Below are positions 1 through 8,169 of a stretch of DNA of 64,000 nt, piece after piece. Numbering within the stretch: position 1 is the stretch's first letter; the number at the start of each line of letters is the position of its first letter. The notes below the pieces were generated by a model. It was not told the origin of the DNA and did not search any database. It saw only the letters and a list, made by a program, of their open reading frames with translations. A program made the position numbers and the translations under genes. The DNA is from Microbacterium sp. MYb54 (GTDB lineage Bacteria > Actinomycetota > Actinomycetes > Actinomycetales > Microbacteriaceae): assembly GCF_002979515.1 (NCBI RefSeq), contig NZ_PCPA01000008.1, forward strand, positions 62,001-126,000. Reading direction: 5' to 3'.

Positions 1-2
1 TC

Positions 3-68
3 GGCCTCGCCTCCAGCGACAGCGGCCACCGGCGCGTACTCGCCGTCCTCGCGTACCTGCGCAGCTGA
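3..68 (+). CDS. 3' end of an unidentified gene (partial)
   Basis: An open frame enters from the left edge and stops with TGA at 66-68, giving a 21-residue tail (GLASSDSGHRRVLAVLAYLRS). Amino-acid make-up is protein-like and a hairpin follows 10 bases after the stop, which supports a real gene end. Too little remains to name a family. Confidence 0.4.
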   Translation, partial: GLASSDSGHRRVLAVLAYLRS

Positions 69-77
69 CGGCGTCTC

Positions 78-95
78 GGCCTCTCTCCTGAGGCC
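78..95 (+). terminator. hairpin after the left-edge gene
   Basis: Perfect 6-bp stem GGCCTC (78-83) and GAGGCC (90-95) with a 6-base loop, just past the TGA at 66-68. There is no T tract, as is usual for high-GC actinobacteria, so termination is inferred. Confidence 0.4.
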
Positions 96-129
96 CATCG
101 GCCCCACCGGATCCCTTCGAAAAAGTTTG

Positions 130-197
130 GTATTCGGTGTTGCTAAGTACCGGTACTCAGTGTTACTTTGTACCGGTACCCAGCAACACTGAGTACC
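130..197. promoter_or_regulatory. triple operator and promoter of the PadR exporter operon
   Basis: Three copies of a GGTAYTCRGTGTT element lie upstream of the PadR gene: 130-142 and 153-165 on the plus strand, 23 bases apart (about two helical turns), and an exact inverted copy at 185-197. Two self-complementary cores, AGTACCGGTACT (147-158) and GTACCGGTAC (171-180), sit between them. A candidate promoter TTGCTA (141-146), 17 bases, TTACTT (164-169) lies inside the array. PadR proteins usually repress their own operon, so this is the likely autoregulatory site. Confidence 0.75.
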
Positions 198-220
198 AAC
201 CGAAACGAAAGGAGGACCTG

Positions 221-580
221 ATGGGCAAGCAGATGACCGAGATGCTCAAGGGCACTCTGGAGGGCATCGTTCTGGCTCTCCTCGCCGAGCAGCCGGCATA
301 CGGGTACGAGATCACCACACGCATCCGAGACCACGGGTTCATCGACATCGCCGAGGGCACGATCTACGCACTCCTCGTGCGCATCGAGCAGAAGAACCTC
401 GTCGACGTCGAGAAGGTCCCGAGCGAGAAGGGCCCGCCCCGCAAGGTGTACACCCTGAACGCGCAGGGCCAGCAGGAGCTCGAGGAGTTCTGGAAGACCT
501 GGGACTTCCTCGCGCAGCACATCGCACAGCTGAAGCAGACCAACACCGACAACAGCACCACCCCGAACAAGGAGAACTGA
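221..580 (+). CDS. PadR-family transcriptional regulator
   Basis: A 119-residue winged-helix repressor. The start at ATG 221 is chosen because GGAGG lies at 211-215; an upstream ATG at 137 falls inside the operator and has no ribosome site. The PadR signature is clear: a helix with AYGYEI (about 26-31), the recognition-helix region EGTIYALLVRIE (about 45-56), then the wing with GPPRKVYTLNAQG (about 71-83). The C-terminal helix needed for dimerisation is present but short. It is first in a four-gene operon with a DUF1048 protein and an ABC exporter. It most likely represses that operon and is released by an exported compound; the ligand cannot be told from sequence. Confidence 0.92.
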   Translation: MGKQMTEMLKGTLEGIVLALLAEQPAYGYEITTRIRDHGFIDIAEGTIYALLVRIEQKNLVDVEKVPSEKGPPRKVYTLNAQGQQELEEFWKTWDFLAQHIAQLKQTNTDNSTTPNKEN

Positions 581-582
581 TC

Positions 583-954
583 ATGGCCGCAAAGTGGATC
601 GAAGCAATCACCGGATCGCTCGAGGAGAAGAAGCAGTACAAGCAGGCTCAGGCCCGCATCAACGCCCTGCCCGAGCCGTACCGCGAGGTGGCGAAGGCCC
701 AGCAGCGCTACAACATGTACTACGGCGGCGTCACCGACGGCGACACCATCGTTCAGATGTTCCTCGACATCGCCGATCTGTGGGAGCGCGCCGCCATCGA
801 CGGCACGCCCGTCAGCGCGATCGTCGGCGACGACCCCGTCGAGTTCGCCGAGAACTACGCAGCGGCGTACGGCGGACGGCAGTGGATCGACAAGGAGCGC
901 ACGCGCCTCATCAAGGCGTTCGACGACGCGAAGAAGAAGGAGAACGAGTCATGA
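583..954 (+). CDS. DUF1048-family protein
   Basis: A 123-residue acidic, mostly helical soluble protein of the DUF1048 family. It begins 2 bases after the PadR stop and its TGA overlaps the ATG of the ATPase gene (ATGA at 951-954), so translation is coupled. DUF1048 genes are regularly found between a PadR regulator and an ABC exporter in Gram-positive bacteria, as here. No catalytic motif is visible; aromatic residues cluster in YNMYYGG and YAAAYGGRQW. Its job is unknown, perhaps as an accessory of the exporter or of PadR (inference). Confidence 0.85.
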   Translation: MAAKWIEAITGSLEEKKQYKQAQARINALPEPYREVAKAQQRYNMYYGGVTDGDTIVQMFLDIADLWERAAIDGTPVSAIVGDDPVEFAENYAAAYGGRQWIDKERTRLIKAFDDAKKKENES

Positions 955-1730
955 CGAACCCCGCCATCTCGGTGCGCGGCATCGAGAAGTCCTACAAAGA
1001 TCTGCACGTGCTGCGCGGCGTCGATTTCGAGGTCGAGAAGGGCAGCATCTTCGCCCTCCTCGGCTCGAACGGCGCCGGCAAGACCACCATGGTGCGCATC
1101 CTCTCCACCCTGCTGAAGTCGGACGCCGGCACGGCGACCGTGCAGGGTGTGGATGTCGCCGCGAACCCGGTCGGCGTGCGCGAGCTGATCAGCCTCACCG
1201 GGCAGTTCGCCGCGGTCGACGAGATCCTCACCGGACGCGAGAACCTCGTGCTGGTCGCGAAGCTGCGGCACCTGCCAGATGCCGGGAAGGTCGCCGACGA
1301 CCTGCTGGCGAAGTTCCGCCTGACCGATGCCGGCGCTCGCAAGGTCGGCACCTACTCCGGCGGCATGCGTCGCCGGCTCGACATCGCGATGAGCCTGGTC
1401 GGACACCCCGAGGTCATCTACCTCGACGAGCCGACCACGGGCCTTGACCCCGAAGCCCGCATCGAGGTGTGGGACGTGGTCAAGGAACTTGCGAACACCG
1501 GTACCACGGTGCTCCTGACCACGCAGTACCTCGACGAGGCGGAGCAGCTGGCCGACCGCATCGCGATCCTGCACGAGGGCCGCATCATCGCCAACGGCAC
1601 CCTCGCGGACCTGAAGAAGCTGCTTCCGGCCGCGAAGGTCGAGTACGTCGAGAAGCAGCCCACCCTCGAGGAGATCTTCCTCACCCTCATCGGCCCCAAG
1701 GCCTCGGAAAAGACGGAGGACGCAGCATGA
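951..1730 (+). CDS. ABC exporter ATP-binding protein (DrrA-like)
   Basis: A 259-residue ATPase. Walker A GSNGAGKTT, signature YSGGMRRR, Walker B VIYLDEPTTGLDP and the switch segment LLTTQYLDEA are all present. A Gln replaces the usual switch His, which is the norm in the DrrA daunorubicin-exporter group (LTTQYLEEA). The frame stays open upstream to 594, but ATG 951 overlaps the DUF1048 stop by 4 bases and gives the family N-terminus, so it is the start. It works with the permease that follows, again through an ATGA overlap, to expel a hydrophobic compound or drug. Confidence 0.92.
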   Translation: MTNPAISVRGIEKSYKDLHVLRGVDFEVEKGSIFALLGSNGAGKTTMVRILSTLLKSDAGTATVQGVDVAANPVGVRELISLTGQFAAVDEILTGRENLVLVAKLRHLPDAGKVADDLLAKFRLTDAGARKVGTYSGGMRRRLDIAMSLVGHPEVIYLDEPTTGLDPEARIEVWDVVKELANTGTTVLLTTQYLDEAEQLADRIAILHEGRIIANGTLADLKKLLPAAKVEYVEKQPTLEEIFLTLIGPKASEKTEDAA

Positions 1731-2494
1731 CCACGCACTTCGCCGCCGACACGGCGACACTCACCGGCCGCTCCATGCGGCACATCTTCCGCAGCCCCGA
1801 CACGATTATCACCACGGCGGTCACCCCGATCGCGCTGATGCTCCTGTTCGTGTACGTCTTCGGCGGTGCACTTCAGCAGAGCACCGGCACCGACAACTAC
1901 GTGAACTACCTGCTCCCCGGCATCCTGCTCATCGCGATCGCATCCGGCATCGCCTACACGGCCTTCCGGCTGTTCACCGACATGCAGAGCGGCATCTTCG
2001 AACGGTTCCACTCCATGCCGATCGCCCGATCGAGCGTGCTGTGGGCCCACGTGCTCACCTCCCTGACGGCGAACGCCATCACCCTGGCGATCATCTTCGG
2101 CGTCGGCTTCCTGATGGGCTTCCGCACCGGAGCGAGCTTCTGGGCCTGGCTCGGAGTCATCGGCATCCTGATGCTGTTCACCCTGGCGCTCACCTGGCTG
2201 GCGATCATCGCGGGCCTGAACGCCAAGACGGTCGACGGCGCGAGCGCGTTCTCGTACCCGCTGATCTTCCTGCCGTTCATCAGCTCGGCGTTCGTGCCGA
2301 CCGACACCATGCCGGCTCCGGTGCAGTGGTTCGCCGACAACCAGCCGGTCACCTCGATCGTCAACACCATCCAGGCGCTGTTCGCCGAGAAGCCCGTCGG
2401 CAACGACATCTGGGTCGCCCTCGCCTGGTGCGTCGGCATCCTCGTGGTCGCCTACGTCTTCGCGATCATCTCCTACCGGAAGAAGGTCAGCTGA
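1727..2494 (+). CDS. ABC-2 type exporter permease (DrrB-like)
   Basis: A 255-residue membrane protein with about six hydrophobic segments, typical of ABC-2 permeases that pair with DrrA-type ATPases. Residues about 20-35 (RHIFRSPDTII) match the usual amphipathic entry before the first membrane helix. ATG 1727 overlaps the ATPase stop by 4 bases. Last gene of the PadR operon; a strong hairpin follows at about 2514-2552. Confidence 0.9.
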   Translation: MTTHFAADTATLTGRSMRHIFRSPDTIITTAVTPIALMLLFVYVFGGALQQSTGTDNYVNYLLPGILLIAIASGIAYTAFRLFTDMQSGIFERFHSMPIARSSVLWAHVLTSLTANAITLAIIFGVGFLMGFRTGASFWAWLGVIGILMLFTLALTWLAIIAGLNAKTVDGASAFSYPLIFLPFISSAFVPTDTMPAPVQWFADNQPVTSIVNTIQALFAEKPVGNDIWVALAWCVGILVVAYVFAIISYRKKVS

Positions 2495-2513
2495 TCTTCG
2501 CCCAGCGAGACGG

Positions 2514-2552
2514 GACGCTCCGACCGGGTCACTCGACCCGGCCGGGGCGTTT
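2514..2552 (+). terminator. terminator of the PadR operon
   Basis: Core stem CCGGGTC (2524-2530) / GACCCGG (2535-2541) with an ACTC loop, extended outward by imperfect GC pairing (acGCTCCGA with CCGGGGCGT), followed by a short TTTC. Confidence 0.7.
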
Positions 2553-2570
2553 CGCCGCGCTCGGTGGGGT

Positions 2571-2645
2571 GTCGGGCGGAGAACTCCGTATCAGGAGGAG
2601 GCTCTCGCGCGGATGCTCCTCCCGACACGGAGAAGTCCGCCCGAC
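2571..2645. repeat. large imperfect palindrome (family A) between converging genes
   Basis: Arms 2571-2600 and 2616-2645 are 30 bases each and match at 25 positions, around a 15-base loop. Conserved blocks are GTCGGGCGGA, CTCCGT and GGAGGAG. A related half-element lies at 9235-9301. It sits between the PadR operon and the convergent RidA gene and may act as a two-way terminator or be a REP-like repeat. Confidence 0.7.
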
Positions 2646-2666
2646 CGACCGCCTGAAGGCGCGGCG

Positions 2667-3050
2667 TCAGGCCTGGGGCAGAGCTGCGACGACGTCGATC
2701 TCGACCAGGATGTTCGCCAGCTGAGAGCCCACGGTCGTGCGCACGGGGTACGGCGCGGTGAAGAACTCCTCATAGGCCTCGTTGAACTCGGCGAAGTCGG
2801 CGAGGTCCTGCAGGTGCACGGTCGACTTCACGACGTCGTCGGTGGTCAGCCCGTGCACGGCGAGCACCTTCTGGATGTTCCGGAGCACCTGCCGGGTCTG
2901 ATCGCCGACGCTCTCGGGAACGGCATGGTCGTTCGCCGCGTCCTGCGGGCCGAAACCCGCCGTGTACAGGAATCCGTTCGCGACCACGCCGTGGCTGTAG
3001 GGGCCGGCGGGCGTTGGCGCCCCGTCTGCGTAGAATCCGGTCTTCGGCAT
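2667..3050 (-). CDS. ridA: RidA-family enamine/imine deaminase
   Basis: A 127-residue protein of the RidA/YjgF family, which hydrolyses reactive 2-aminoacrylate and related enamines released by PLP-dependent dehydratases. The family arginine that binds the substrate carboxylate is present (YPVR104TTVG), as is the late glutamate in LVEIDVVA (about 117). The frame is open far upstream, but ATG 3050 gives the family N-terminus and length. It ends the operon MFS, dehydratase-like enzyme, D-aminoacylase, RidA. That placement makes sense, since a PLP enzyme acting on D-serine or D-threonine would make the enamines RidA removes. Confidence 0.9.
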   Translation of the reverse strand: MPKTGFYADGAPTPAGPYSHGVVANGFLYTAGFGPQDAANDHAVPESVGDQTRQVLRNIQKVLAVHGLTTDDVVKSTVHLQDLADFAEFNEAYEEFFTAPYPVRTTVGSQLANILVEIDVVAALPQA

Positions 3051-3073
3051 CTTTCTTTCCTTTCGTTGACGAT

Positions 3074-4663
3074 TCAGGTCTGGGGTGAGCGGCGGAGCCC
3101 GCGGCCCGGCAGGGCACCGGTCAGGCGGCCGTCGGCGAGAACGCGGATGCCGCCGACGAACACGTCGTCGATGCCCACACCGCGGCCGCGCGGGTTCTCG
3201 TAGGTGGCGGTATCGGCGACCGTCGCCGGGTCGACGATCACGAGGTCGGCGACCGCCCCGGCCATGACGGCGCCCCGGCGCCCGAGGCCGAAGCGTCGCG
3301 CAGGCAGCGTCGACAGGTGGTGCACCGCATCCGACCACGTCCAGCTCGCCCGCTCGCGCACGTATTCGCGGAGGAACAGCGAGAACGAGCCGGCGGCACG
3401 CGGATGCGGATGGGCGCCGATGAAGATGCCGTCGGAGCCGCCCATGTGCCCGGGGTGACGGAAGATTCGGGCGAGCTCCGCGCCCGAGCGAGGGCTGCGC
3501 ACAGCCATCACCGCGCTGCACTCCAGACGGGAGGCGGCGAGCACATCGAGTGCGAAGTCGACCGGGGCGACGCCGGCGCGGGCCGCCGCCTCGCGCAGCG
3601 TGAGCCCGTGCGCCCAGGCCGACTCGGGCGCGGCGAGGTGAGCGAGCGTGATCATGTCCGCCCACTCCGGTCCGAGGCTGGCGCTGCGCTCCGCCCGCAG
3701 GGTGCAGAGCTCCCGCAGCTCGGCACGGCGAGACGGGTCCGCGATCACCGCGACCGCCTCCGCCACGGGCAGCGCCGAAACCTCGGGTGGGAGCAGCGGC
3801 ATCCCCAGCAGCGTGCAGCCGCGGGTGTAGGGGTAGGCGTCGAAGGTCGCATCCACGCCTGCAGCATCGAGCGCATCGAGCGCATCCAGCACGATGTCGG
3901 CGTCGGCATGGAAGTGCGAGACGTGCACGGGCAGACTCGACCCCGCGTGCTCGGCGGCCAGGCGGGAGATCTCGGCGATCTCCGCCATACCGGCAGCGGT
4001 GTTCGCCTCGTAGCCTCCGCGCATGTGCGTGACGTACACGCCGCCGGCCCGAGCGACCGGCTCGCAGAGGGCGGCGATCTCGGCGGCGTCCTGGAAGATG
4101 CCGGGCGTGTAGTCCAGGCCGGTCGAGAGGCCGAGGGCGCCGTCGGTCATCCCCTGCGCGACGAGCTCCTGCATGCGCCGGCGCTCCTCGTCGGATGCCG
4201 GGCCGCCCTTCCGGCCGCACACCTCGAAGCGCACGGTGCCCGCCGGCACGAGATAGCCCGCGTTCACCGCTGAGGTTCCGTCGACGGATGCCAGATACGC
4301 GTCCACGCCTCCGCCCCGATAGGTGGGGTGGGTCCCGTTGATGGCGGCGAAGTACTCGGAGGCGTACTCGCCGTTGCCCGGCGCGTACGACACACCGTCC
4401 TGGCCGGCGATGACGGTGGTGACGCCCTGCCGCAGCAGTGTCAGCGCGACATCAGGGTCGCCCAGCAGGCCGTCGGTGTGGGAGTGCGCGTCGATGAAGC
4501 CGGGAAGCACCAGGCGGTCGGAGGCGTCGAGCACGTCATCACCGGGACGGGCGTCGACATGGCCGACCTCCGTGACGAGCCCGTTCTCGATCGCGACGTC
4601 GGCGCGCACGAGCCCCGACGCATCGACGACGGAGCCGCCGCGCAGGACCACCCGATTCTTCAC
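3074..4663 (-). CDS. N-acyl-D-amino-acid deacylase (amidohydrolase)
   Basis: A 529-residue amidohydrolase of the D-aminoacylase group, which removes the acyl group from N-acyl-D-amino acids. The metal site DAH60SH62TD is seen after an N-terminal beta-sandwich, followed by FEVCGRKGG, a histidine in VTHMRGG, HVSHFHAD, and the late GGSDGIFIGAHPHPR segment typical of the family. Start is GTG 4663 with GAGGAG just upstream. It lies 8 bases after the dehydratase-like gene. In this operon it would free D-amino acids for the upstream enzyme to deaminate. A dihydropyrimidinase-type role is less likely given the SDG/HPR motif. Confidence 0.85.
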   Translation of the reverse strand: MKNRVVLRGGSVVDASGLVRADVAIENGLVTEVGHVDARPGDDVLDASDRLVLPGFIDAHSHTDGLLGDPDVALTLLRQGVTTVIAGQDGVSYAPGNGEYASEYFAAINGTHPTYRGGGVDAYLASVDGTSAVNAGYLVPAGTVRFEVCGRKGGPASDEERRRMQELVAQGMTDGALGLSTGLDYTPGIFQDAAEIAALCEPVARAGGVYVTHMRGGYEANTAAGMAEIAEISRLAAEHAGSSLPVHVSHFHADADIVLDALDALDAAGVDATFDAYPYTRGCTLLGMPLLPPEVSALPVAEAVAVIADPSRRAELRELCTLRAERSASLGPEWADMITLAHLAAPESAWAHGLTLREAAARAGVAPVDFALDVLAASRLECSAVMAVRSPRSGAELARIFRHPGHMGGSDGIFIGAHPHPRAAGSFSLFLREYVRERASWTWSDAVHHLSTLPARRFGLGRRGAVMAGAVADLVIVDPATVADTATYENPRGRGVGIDDVFVGGIRVLADGRLTGALPGRGLRRSPQT

Positions 4664-4671
4664 GGCACTCC

Positions 4672-5931
4672 TCAGAAGTAGGTGCGGACGAGGGCGGTTA
4701 CCACGTCGGAGTCAGCGGATTCGACGACCGGCAGCACGCGCCACTTGTCGAAGGCGGTGCACGGATGCGACAGTCCGAGACGCACCACCGTGCCGATCGC
4801 GAGAGGCTGCTCCGAGCGCACGTACGAGTGCTGATCGTTCATCGCCGAAACCTCGCCGTACAGCGACTGCCAGGGGCCGGCGACTCCGGTGGACCAGGAG
4901 CGCGGGATCGGGAGGCCTTCGTCGTAGGGCAGATCCCTCTTCCCGGCATCGACGAGCGCCAGTCCGGGCTCCGGAGCCGACACGACCCGAGCGAGCCCGT
5001 GCATCGCGTTCACGAAGCGCGGGGAGGCCTCCGGCTGTGTGGCCCCCTCGTCGAAAGGCGAGATGCCGCGGTAGAACCCGTCGTCGTGCACGATGTAGGC
5101 GCCGGAGCGGAGGACGAAACGCGTGCGGCCATCCCGCACGGCCGTTCCCCAGACATCGGCGACGACGTCGAAGTACGCGCTGCCCCCGGCGGTCACGAAG
5201 AGTTCGCCCCCGTCGTAGAGCGGTGCGATCGCGGTGTGCAGTTCGAGCTGCGACTCCAGGTACGCGCGGACGGCCACGAGAGCCGCGGCGGAGCGATCAT
5301 GCGCGAGGCTTCCTTCGTATCCGGCCACCCCGGCGAGGCGCAGCACCGACGATGCGGCGATGCGCTCAGCCACGCGCACCGCCTCCTCGATCGACCGCGC
5401 GCCGGTGCGACCGCCCGCGCCGCCGAGCTCGACGCAGACATCGACCGGACGCGGAGTCCCGGTGGAGAGCAGAGCCTCCTCCATCGCCTCGACCGTCGCG
5501 ATCGAGTCGGCCCAGCACACGAACCGGAACTCCGGATCCGCCAGTTCCTGCGCCAGCCACGCCAGCGCGGGCCGATCGACGGCGGCGTTCGCGAGCATCA
5601 CCGAGTCGACGCCCAGGTCACGGGCCGTGCGGACCTGCCCCATGGTCGCGAACGTGATCCCGAGCGCTCCGGCCTCCGTCTGCCGCTTCCACAGCGCGGG
5701 CGCCATGGTGGTCTTGCCGTGGGGCATGAGGTCGAGACCGCGCTCGGCGCACCACTGCGCCATCGTGGCGACGTTCGCCGTCATCGCCGCGTCATCGAGG
5801 ACGATCAGCGGAGTCCAGAACTCGTCGAGCCGTGGTTCCGTGGCGAGGAACTGCGCGGCGGTCAGGCCCACCGCGCGCATGGGCAGGCCCTTGTCGCGCG
5901 CGGTGAGGAGTTCGGCATCCATCTGCGTCAT
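4672..5931 (-). CDS. PLP-dependent D-amino-acid dehydratase / deaminase-like enzyme
   Basis: A 419-residue fold-type III PLP enzyme: an alanine-racemase N-terminal barrel followed by the D-serine-dehydratase-like C-terminal domain. The Schiff-base lysine is in LMPHGK73TTMAP. The zinc-binding pair near the C-terminus, H389-P-C391, is in the motif SHPCTAFDKW known from D-serine dehydratase and D-threonine aldolase relatives. Start ATG 5931 overlaps the transporter stop (5928) by 4 bases. Likely product is a 2-oxo acid plus ammonia from a D-amino acid; whether D-serine, D-threonine or another is preferred cannot be read from sequence. Confidence 0.85.
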   Translation of the reverse strand: MTQMDAELLTARDKGLPMRAVGLTAAQFLATEPRLDEFWTPLIVLDDAAMTANVATMAQWCAERGLDLMPHGKTTMAPALWKRQTEAGALGITFATMGQVRTARDLGVDSVMLANAAVDRPALAWLAQELADPEFRFVCWADSIATVEAMEEALLSTGTPRPVDVCVELGGAGGRTGARSIEEAVRVAERIAASSVLRLAGVAGYEGSLAHDRSAAALVAVRAYLESQLELHTAIAPLYDGGELFVTAGGSAYFDVVADVWGTAVRDGRTRFVLRSGAYIVHDDGFYRGISPFDEGATQPEASPRFVNAMHGLARVVSAPEPGLALVDAGKRDLPYDEGLPIPRSWSTGVAGPWQSLYGEVSAMNDQHSYVRSEQPLAIGTVVRLGLSHPCTAFDKWRVLPVVESADSDVVTALVRTYF

Positions 5932-7286
5932 CGTGAGGCACCCGTCTCGACCGGAGCATTCGTGCGCAGTTCATGCAGACGCCCGGCGCCTTCGACATCG
6001 GGTTGGATCGACGCCACCAGCGTGGCGATCACGCCGATCACGGAGATCACAGCAGCGTAGATGACCACCGGCCAGAACGCGCCTCCTGCGGCTGCGACCA
6101 ACGCGGTGCAGATGAGCGGAGCGAGGCCGCCGCCGAAGGTGTTGGAGAACTGGTACCCGATGTTGACACCGGTCGTGCGCGCCTCCGGGTCGAACATCTC
6201 GACCAGCATCGTCGAGAGCGTCGCCTGCATCGCCACACCGAAGACGACGAAGCCGAGGATCTGCCCGAGCCAGATCAGCCACATGTTGCCGGTGTCGAAC
6301 AGCATGAACGCCGGGTAGACCATGGCCGCGAAGCCGAGGCAGCCGATGATGTAGACGGTGCGGCGGCCGATGCGGTCGGAGATCGCTCCCCACAACGGGG
6401 CCACGACGATCTGCAGCAGCCCCACGAGCATGGTGCCGGCGAAACCGAACCACACCGGGATGTCCTTGTCGGCCAGCATGTAGGCGAGACCGTAGGTGAG
6501 CACCACATAGCCGGCGATCGACTGCGGCAGGCCGATCAGGATGCCCATGATCGCGTTCTTCGGGTGCCGGAACGCCTCGACGAGCGGGTTGGGCTTCTTG
6601 CCCGTGGTGGCCAGGAGCAGCGTCTGGGTCTCGGTGAAGGCGTCGGACTCCTCGAGCTGGCGACGCAGCAGCACCGCGGCGATCGCGAGCACGATCGAGA
6701 AGACGAACGGGATGCGCCAGCCCCACTGCAGGAACCACGATTCGGGGGCGAGGCCGAGACCTGCCATCAGACCGCCCGACACCACGTTGGCGATGCCCGC
6801 ACCGCTGATGAGGAAGGCACCGTAGAGTCCCCGCTTGCCGGTCGGCGCTGCTTCGACGACCATCGTGGCCGCGCCGCCCATCTCACCGCCGACGAAGAAG
6901 CCCTGGAAGAGCCGGCACAGCACGAGCAGCAGCGGTGCGGCGATCCCGATCACCTGGTCGGAGGGGATGAGCCCGATGCCCGTCGTCGCGAGTCCCATGC
7001 CGATGACCGTGCTCATCAGCACGACCTTGCGGCCCTTGCGGTCACCGACGATGCCCCAGATGATCCCGCCGACGGGGCGGAGGAAGAACCCGACGGCGAA
7101 GGTGGCGAACGAGTTGAGCTCGGCGATCAGCGGGTCGTTCGAGGAGAAGAACACCGCCGGGAAGACGACAGCTGCGGCGAGACCGTACAGGTAGTAGTCG
7201 TAGTACTCGATGAGCGTTCCGATCGCACCACCGGCGATCGTCTTGCGCTGCTTCGGGGTCAGACCAGATGAGGCGACAGTGGCCAT
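5928..7286 (-). CDS. MFS transporter, metabolite:H+ symporter type
   Basis: A 452-residue twelve-helix permease. The N-terminal motif GTLIEYYDYYLYG and the GDRKGRK loop between helices 2 and 3 are typical of the metabolite:H+ symporter (proline/betaine, shikimate) branch. ATG 7286 has AGGAG upstream; the longer open frame to 7931 runs through the divergent promoter and regulator and is rejected. First gene of the operon, so it probably imports the D-amino acid or its N-acyl form. Expression is likely controlled by the YheO-type regulator across the intergenic region. Confidence 0.85.
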   Translation of the reverse strand: MATVASSGLTPKQRKTIAGGAIGTLIEYYDYYLYGLAAAVVFPAVFFSSNDPLIAELNSFATFAVGFFLRPVGGIIWGIVGDRKGRKVVLMSTVIGMGLATTGIGLIPSDQVIGIAAPLLLVLCRLFQGFFVGGEMGGAATMVVEAAPTGKRGLYGAFLISGAGIANVVSGGLMAGLGLAPESWFLQWGWRIPFVFSIVLAIAAVLLRRQLEESDAFTETQTLLLATTGKKPNPLVEAFRHPKNAIMGILIGLPQSIAGYVVLTYGLAYMLADKDIPVWFGFAGTMLVGLLQIVVAPLWGAISDRIGRRTVYIIGCLGFAAMVYPAFMLFDTGNMWLIWLGQILGFVVFGVAMQATLSTMLVEMFDPEARTTGVNIGYQFSNTFGGGLAPLICTALVAAAGGAFWPVVIYAAVISVIGVIATLVASIQPDVEGAGRLHELRTNAPVETGASR

Positions 7287-7374
7287 CCGGGGCTCCTTGC
7301 TCGGTTGATGCGCGCCCGCATCCGTTGCGGTCGGCCTCGACGGATCGTCTGGGCGTGGATAAACTAACAGCGAA

Positions 7375-7391
7375 ATAGACAATCTGTCTAT
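7375..7391. promoter_or_regulatory. operator of the D-amino-acid divergon
   Basis: Perfect inverted repeat ATAGACA-ATC-TGTCTAT in the 156-base divergent region between the MFS gene and the regulator gene. On the minus strand TAGACA of this repeat is also a plausible -35 box followed 18 bases on by TAGTTT, so binding here would block the catabolic operon. The YheO-family protein encoded next door is the obvious binder. Confidence 0.7.
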
Positions 7392-7442
7392 CCCCCGTAT
7401 TTTTTGTACGCCTGTATCGTTGCTCCGGATTGGAGTCACAGA

Positions 7443-8159
7443 ATGCCGACATCGACGACAGCAGAGAACGCGGTCGCAGCCCTGGCCGACGACCTCGCGC
7501 GGGAGACGTACGAGAGTGCCGAAGAGGTCCTCCGCCTCTATCGACCGGTGCTGCGCGCCCTCGCCACGGCAGCGGGGCCCACCGTCGAGGTCGTGCTCCA
7601 CAACCTCGACGGCACCGACGTCGACCTCGGTCACACGATCATGGCCATCGAGAACGGGCACGTCACAGGGCGAGCCGTCGGCGGACCGTCGACCTCGCTC
7701 GGCCTGGACGTGCTGAAGGACCGGCGGGGGAACCACGACGCCTTCGGATACACCGGGTACACCAGCGACGGGCGGGAACTCCGCTGCTCCTCGGTCTACT
7801 TCCACAATGGCGCGGGCGACATCATCGCGTCGCTGTGCGTGAACGTCGACCTCAGCCCCCTGCTGCTCGCCCGCAAGACACTCGACGCGCTCCTGCCCTC
7901 GCCCGTGCCCGCGGATGCTCCGAAAGAGCACTTCGGAGCAGACCTCGTGTCGGTGATGGATTCCATGATCACCGAGGCCATCCGCGAGATCGGGCGGCCG
8001 CTCGCGAGCATGTCGCGCGACGACAAGATCACGGTGCTGGAGCGGCTGGATCAGCGCGGCGCCACGCAGATGCGCAAGTCCGTGGAGGCCATCGCGAAGC
8101 GGCTCGGCATCTCACGGGTGACCGCCTATTCGTACCTCGACGAGGCCAGAACACGATGA
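7443..8159 (+). CDS. YheO/DauR-family transcriptional regulator
   Basis: A 238-residue protein with an N-terminal YheO-type PAS-like sensor domain (about 20-140) and a C-terminal helix-turn-helix (EAIAKRLGISRVTAYSYLDEAR). Start ATG 7443 is chosen for the GGAG at 7432-7435; an upstream ATG at 7404 lies in the promoter. DauR, the D-arginine regulator of Pseudomonas, belongs to this family, which fits divergence from a D-amino-acid operon. Likely ligand is a D-amino acid or its 2-oxo product (inference). Confidence 0.85.
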   Translation: MPTSTTAENAVAALADDLARETYESAEEVLRLYRPVLRALATAAGPTVEVVLHNLDGTDVDLGHTIMAIENGHVTGRAVGGPSTSLGLDVLKDRRGNHDAFGYTGYTSDGRELRCSSVYFHNGAGDIIASLCVNVDLSPLLLARKTLDALLPSPVPADAPKEHFGADLVSVMDSMITEAIREIGRPLASMSRDDKITVLERLDQRGATQMRKSVEAIAKRLGISRVTAYSYLDEARTR

Positions 8160-8169
8160 CGGGAACACG

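Noticed and set aside
4323..5657. 444-residue plus-strand frame opposite the D-amino-acid enzymes
   Set aside because: Very Arg/Pro/Ser-rich, no recognisable domain, and two well-supported enzymes occupy the other strand.
7287..7931. Upstream extension of the MFS frame
   Set aside because: It crosses the divergent promoter and the regulator gene; ATG 7286 has a ribosome site and the family N-terminus.
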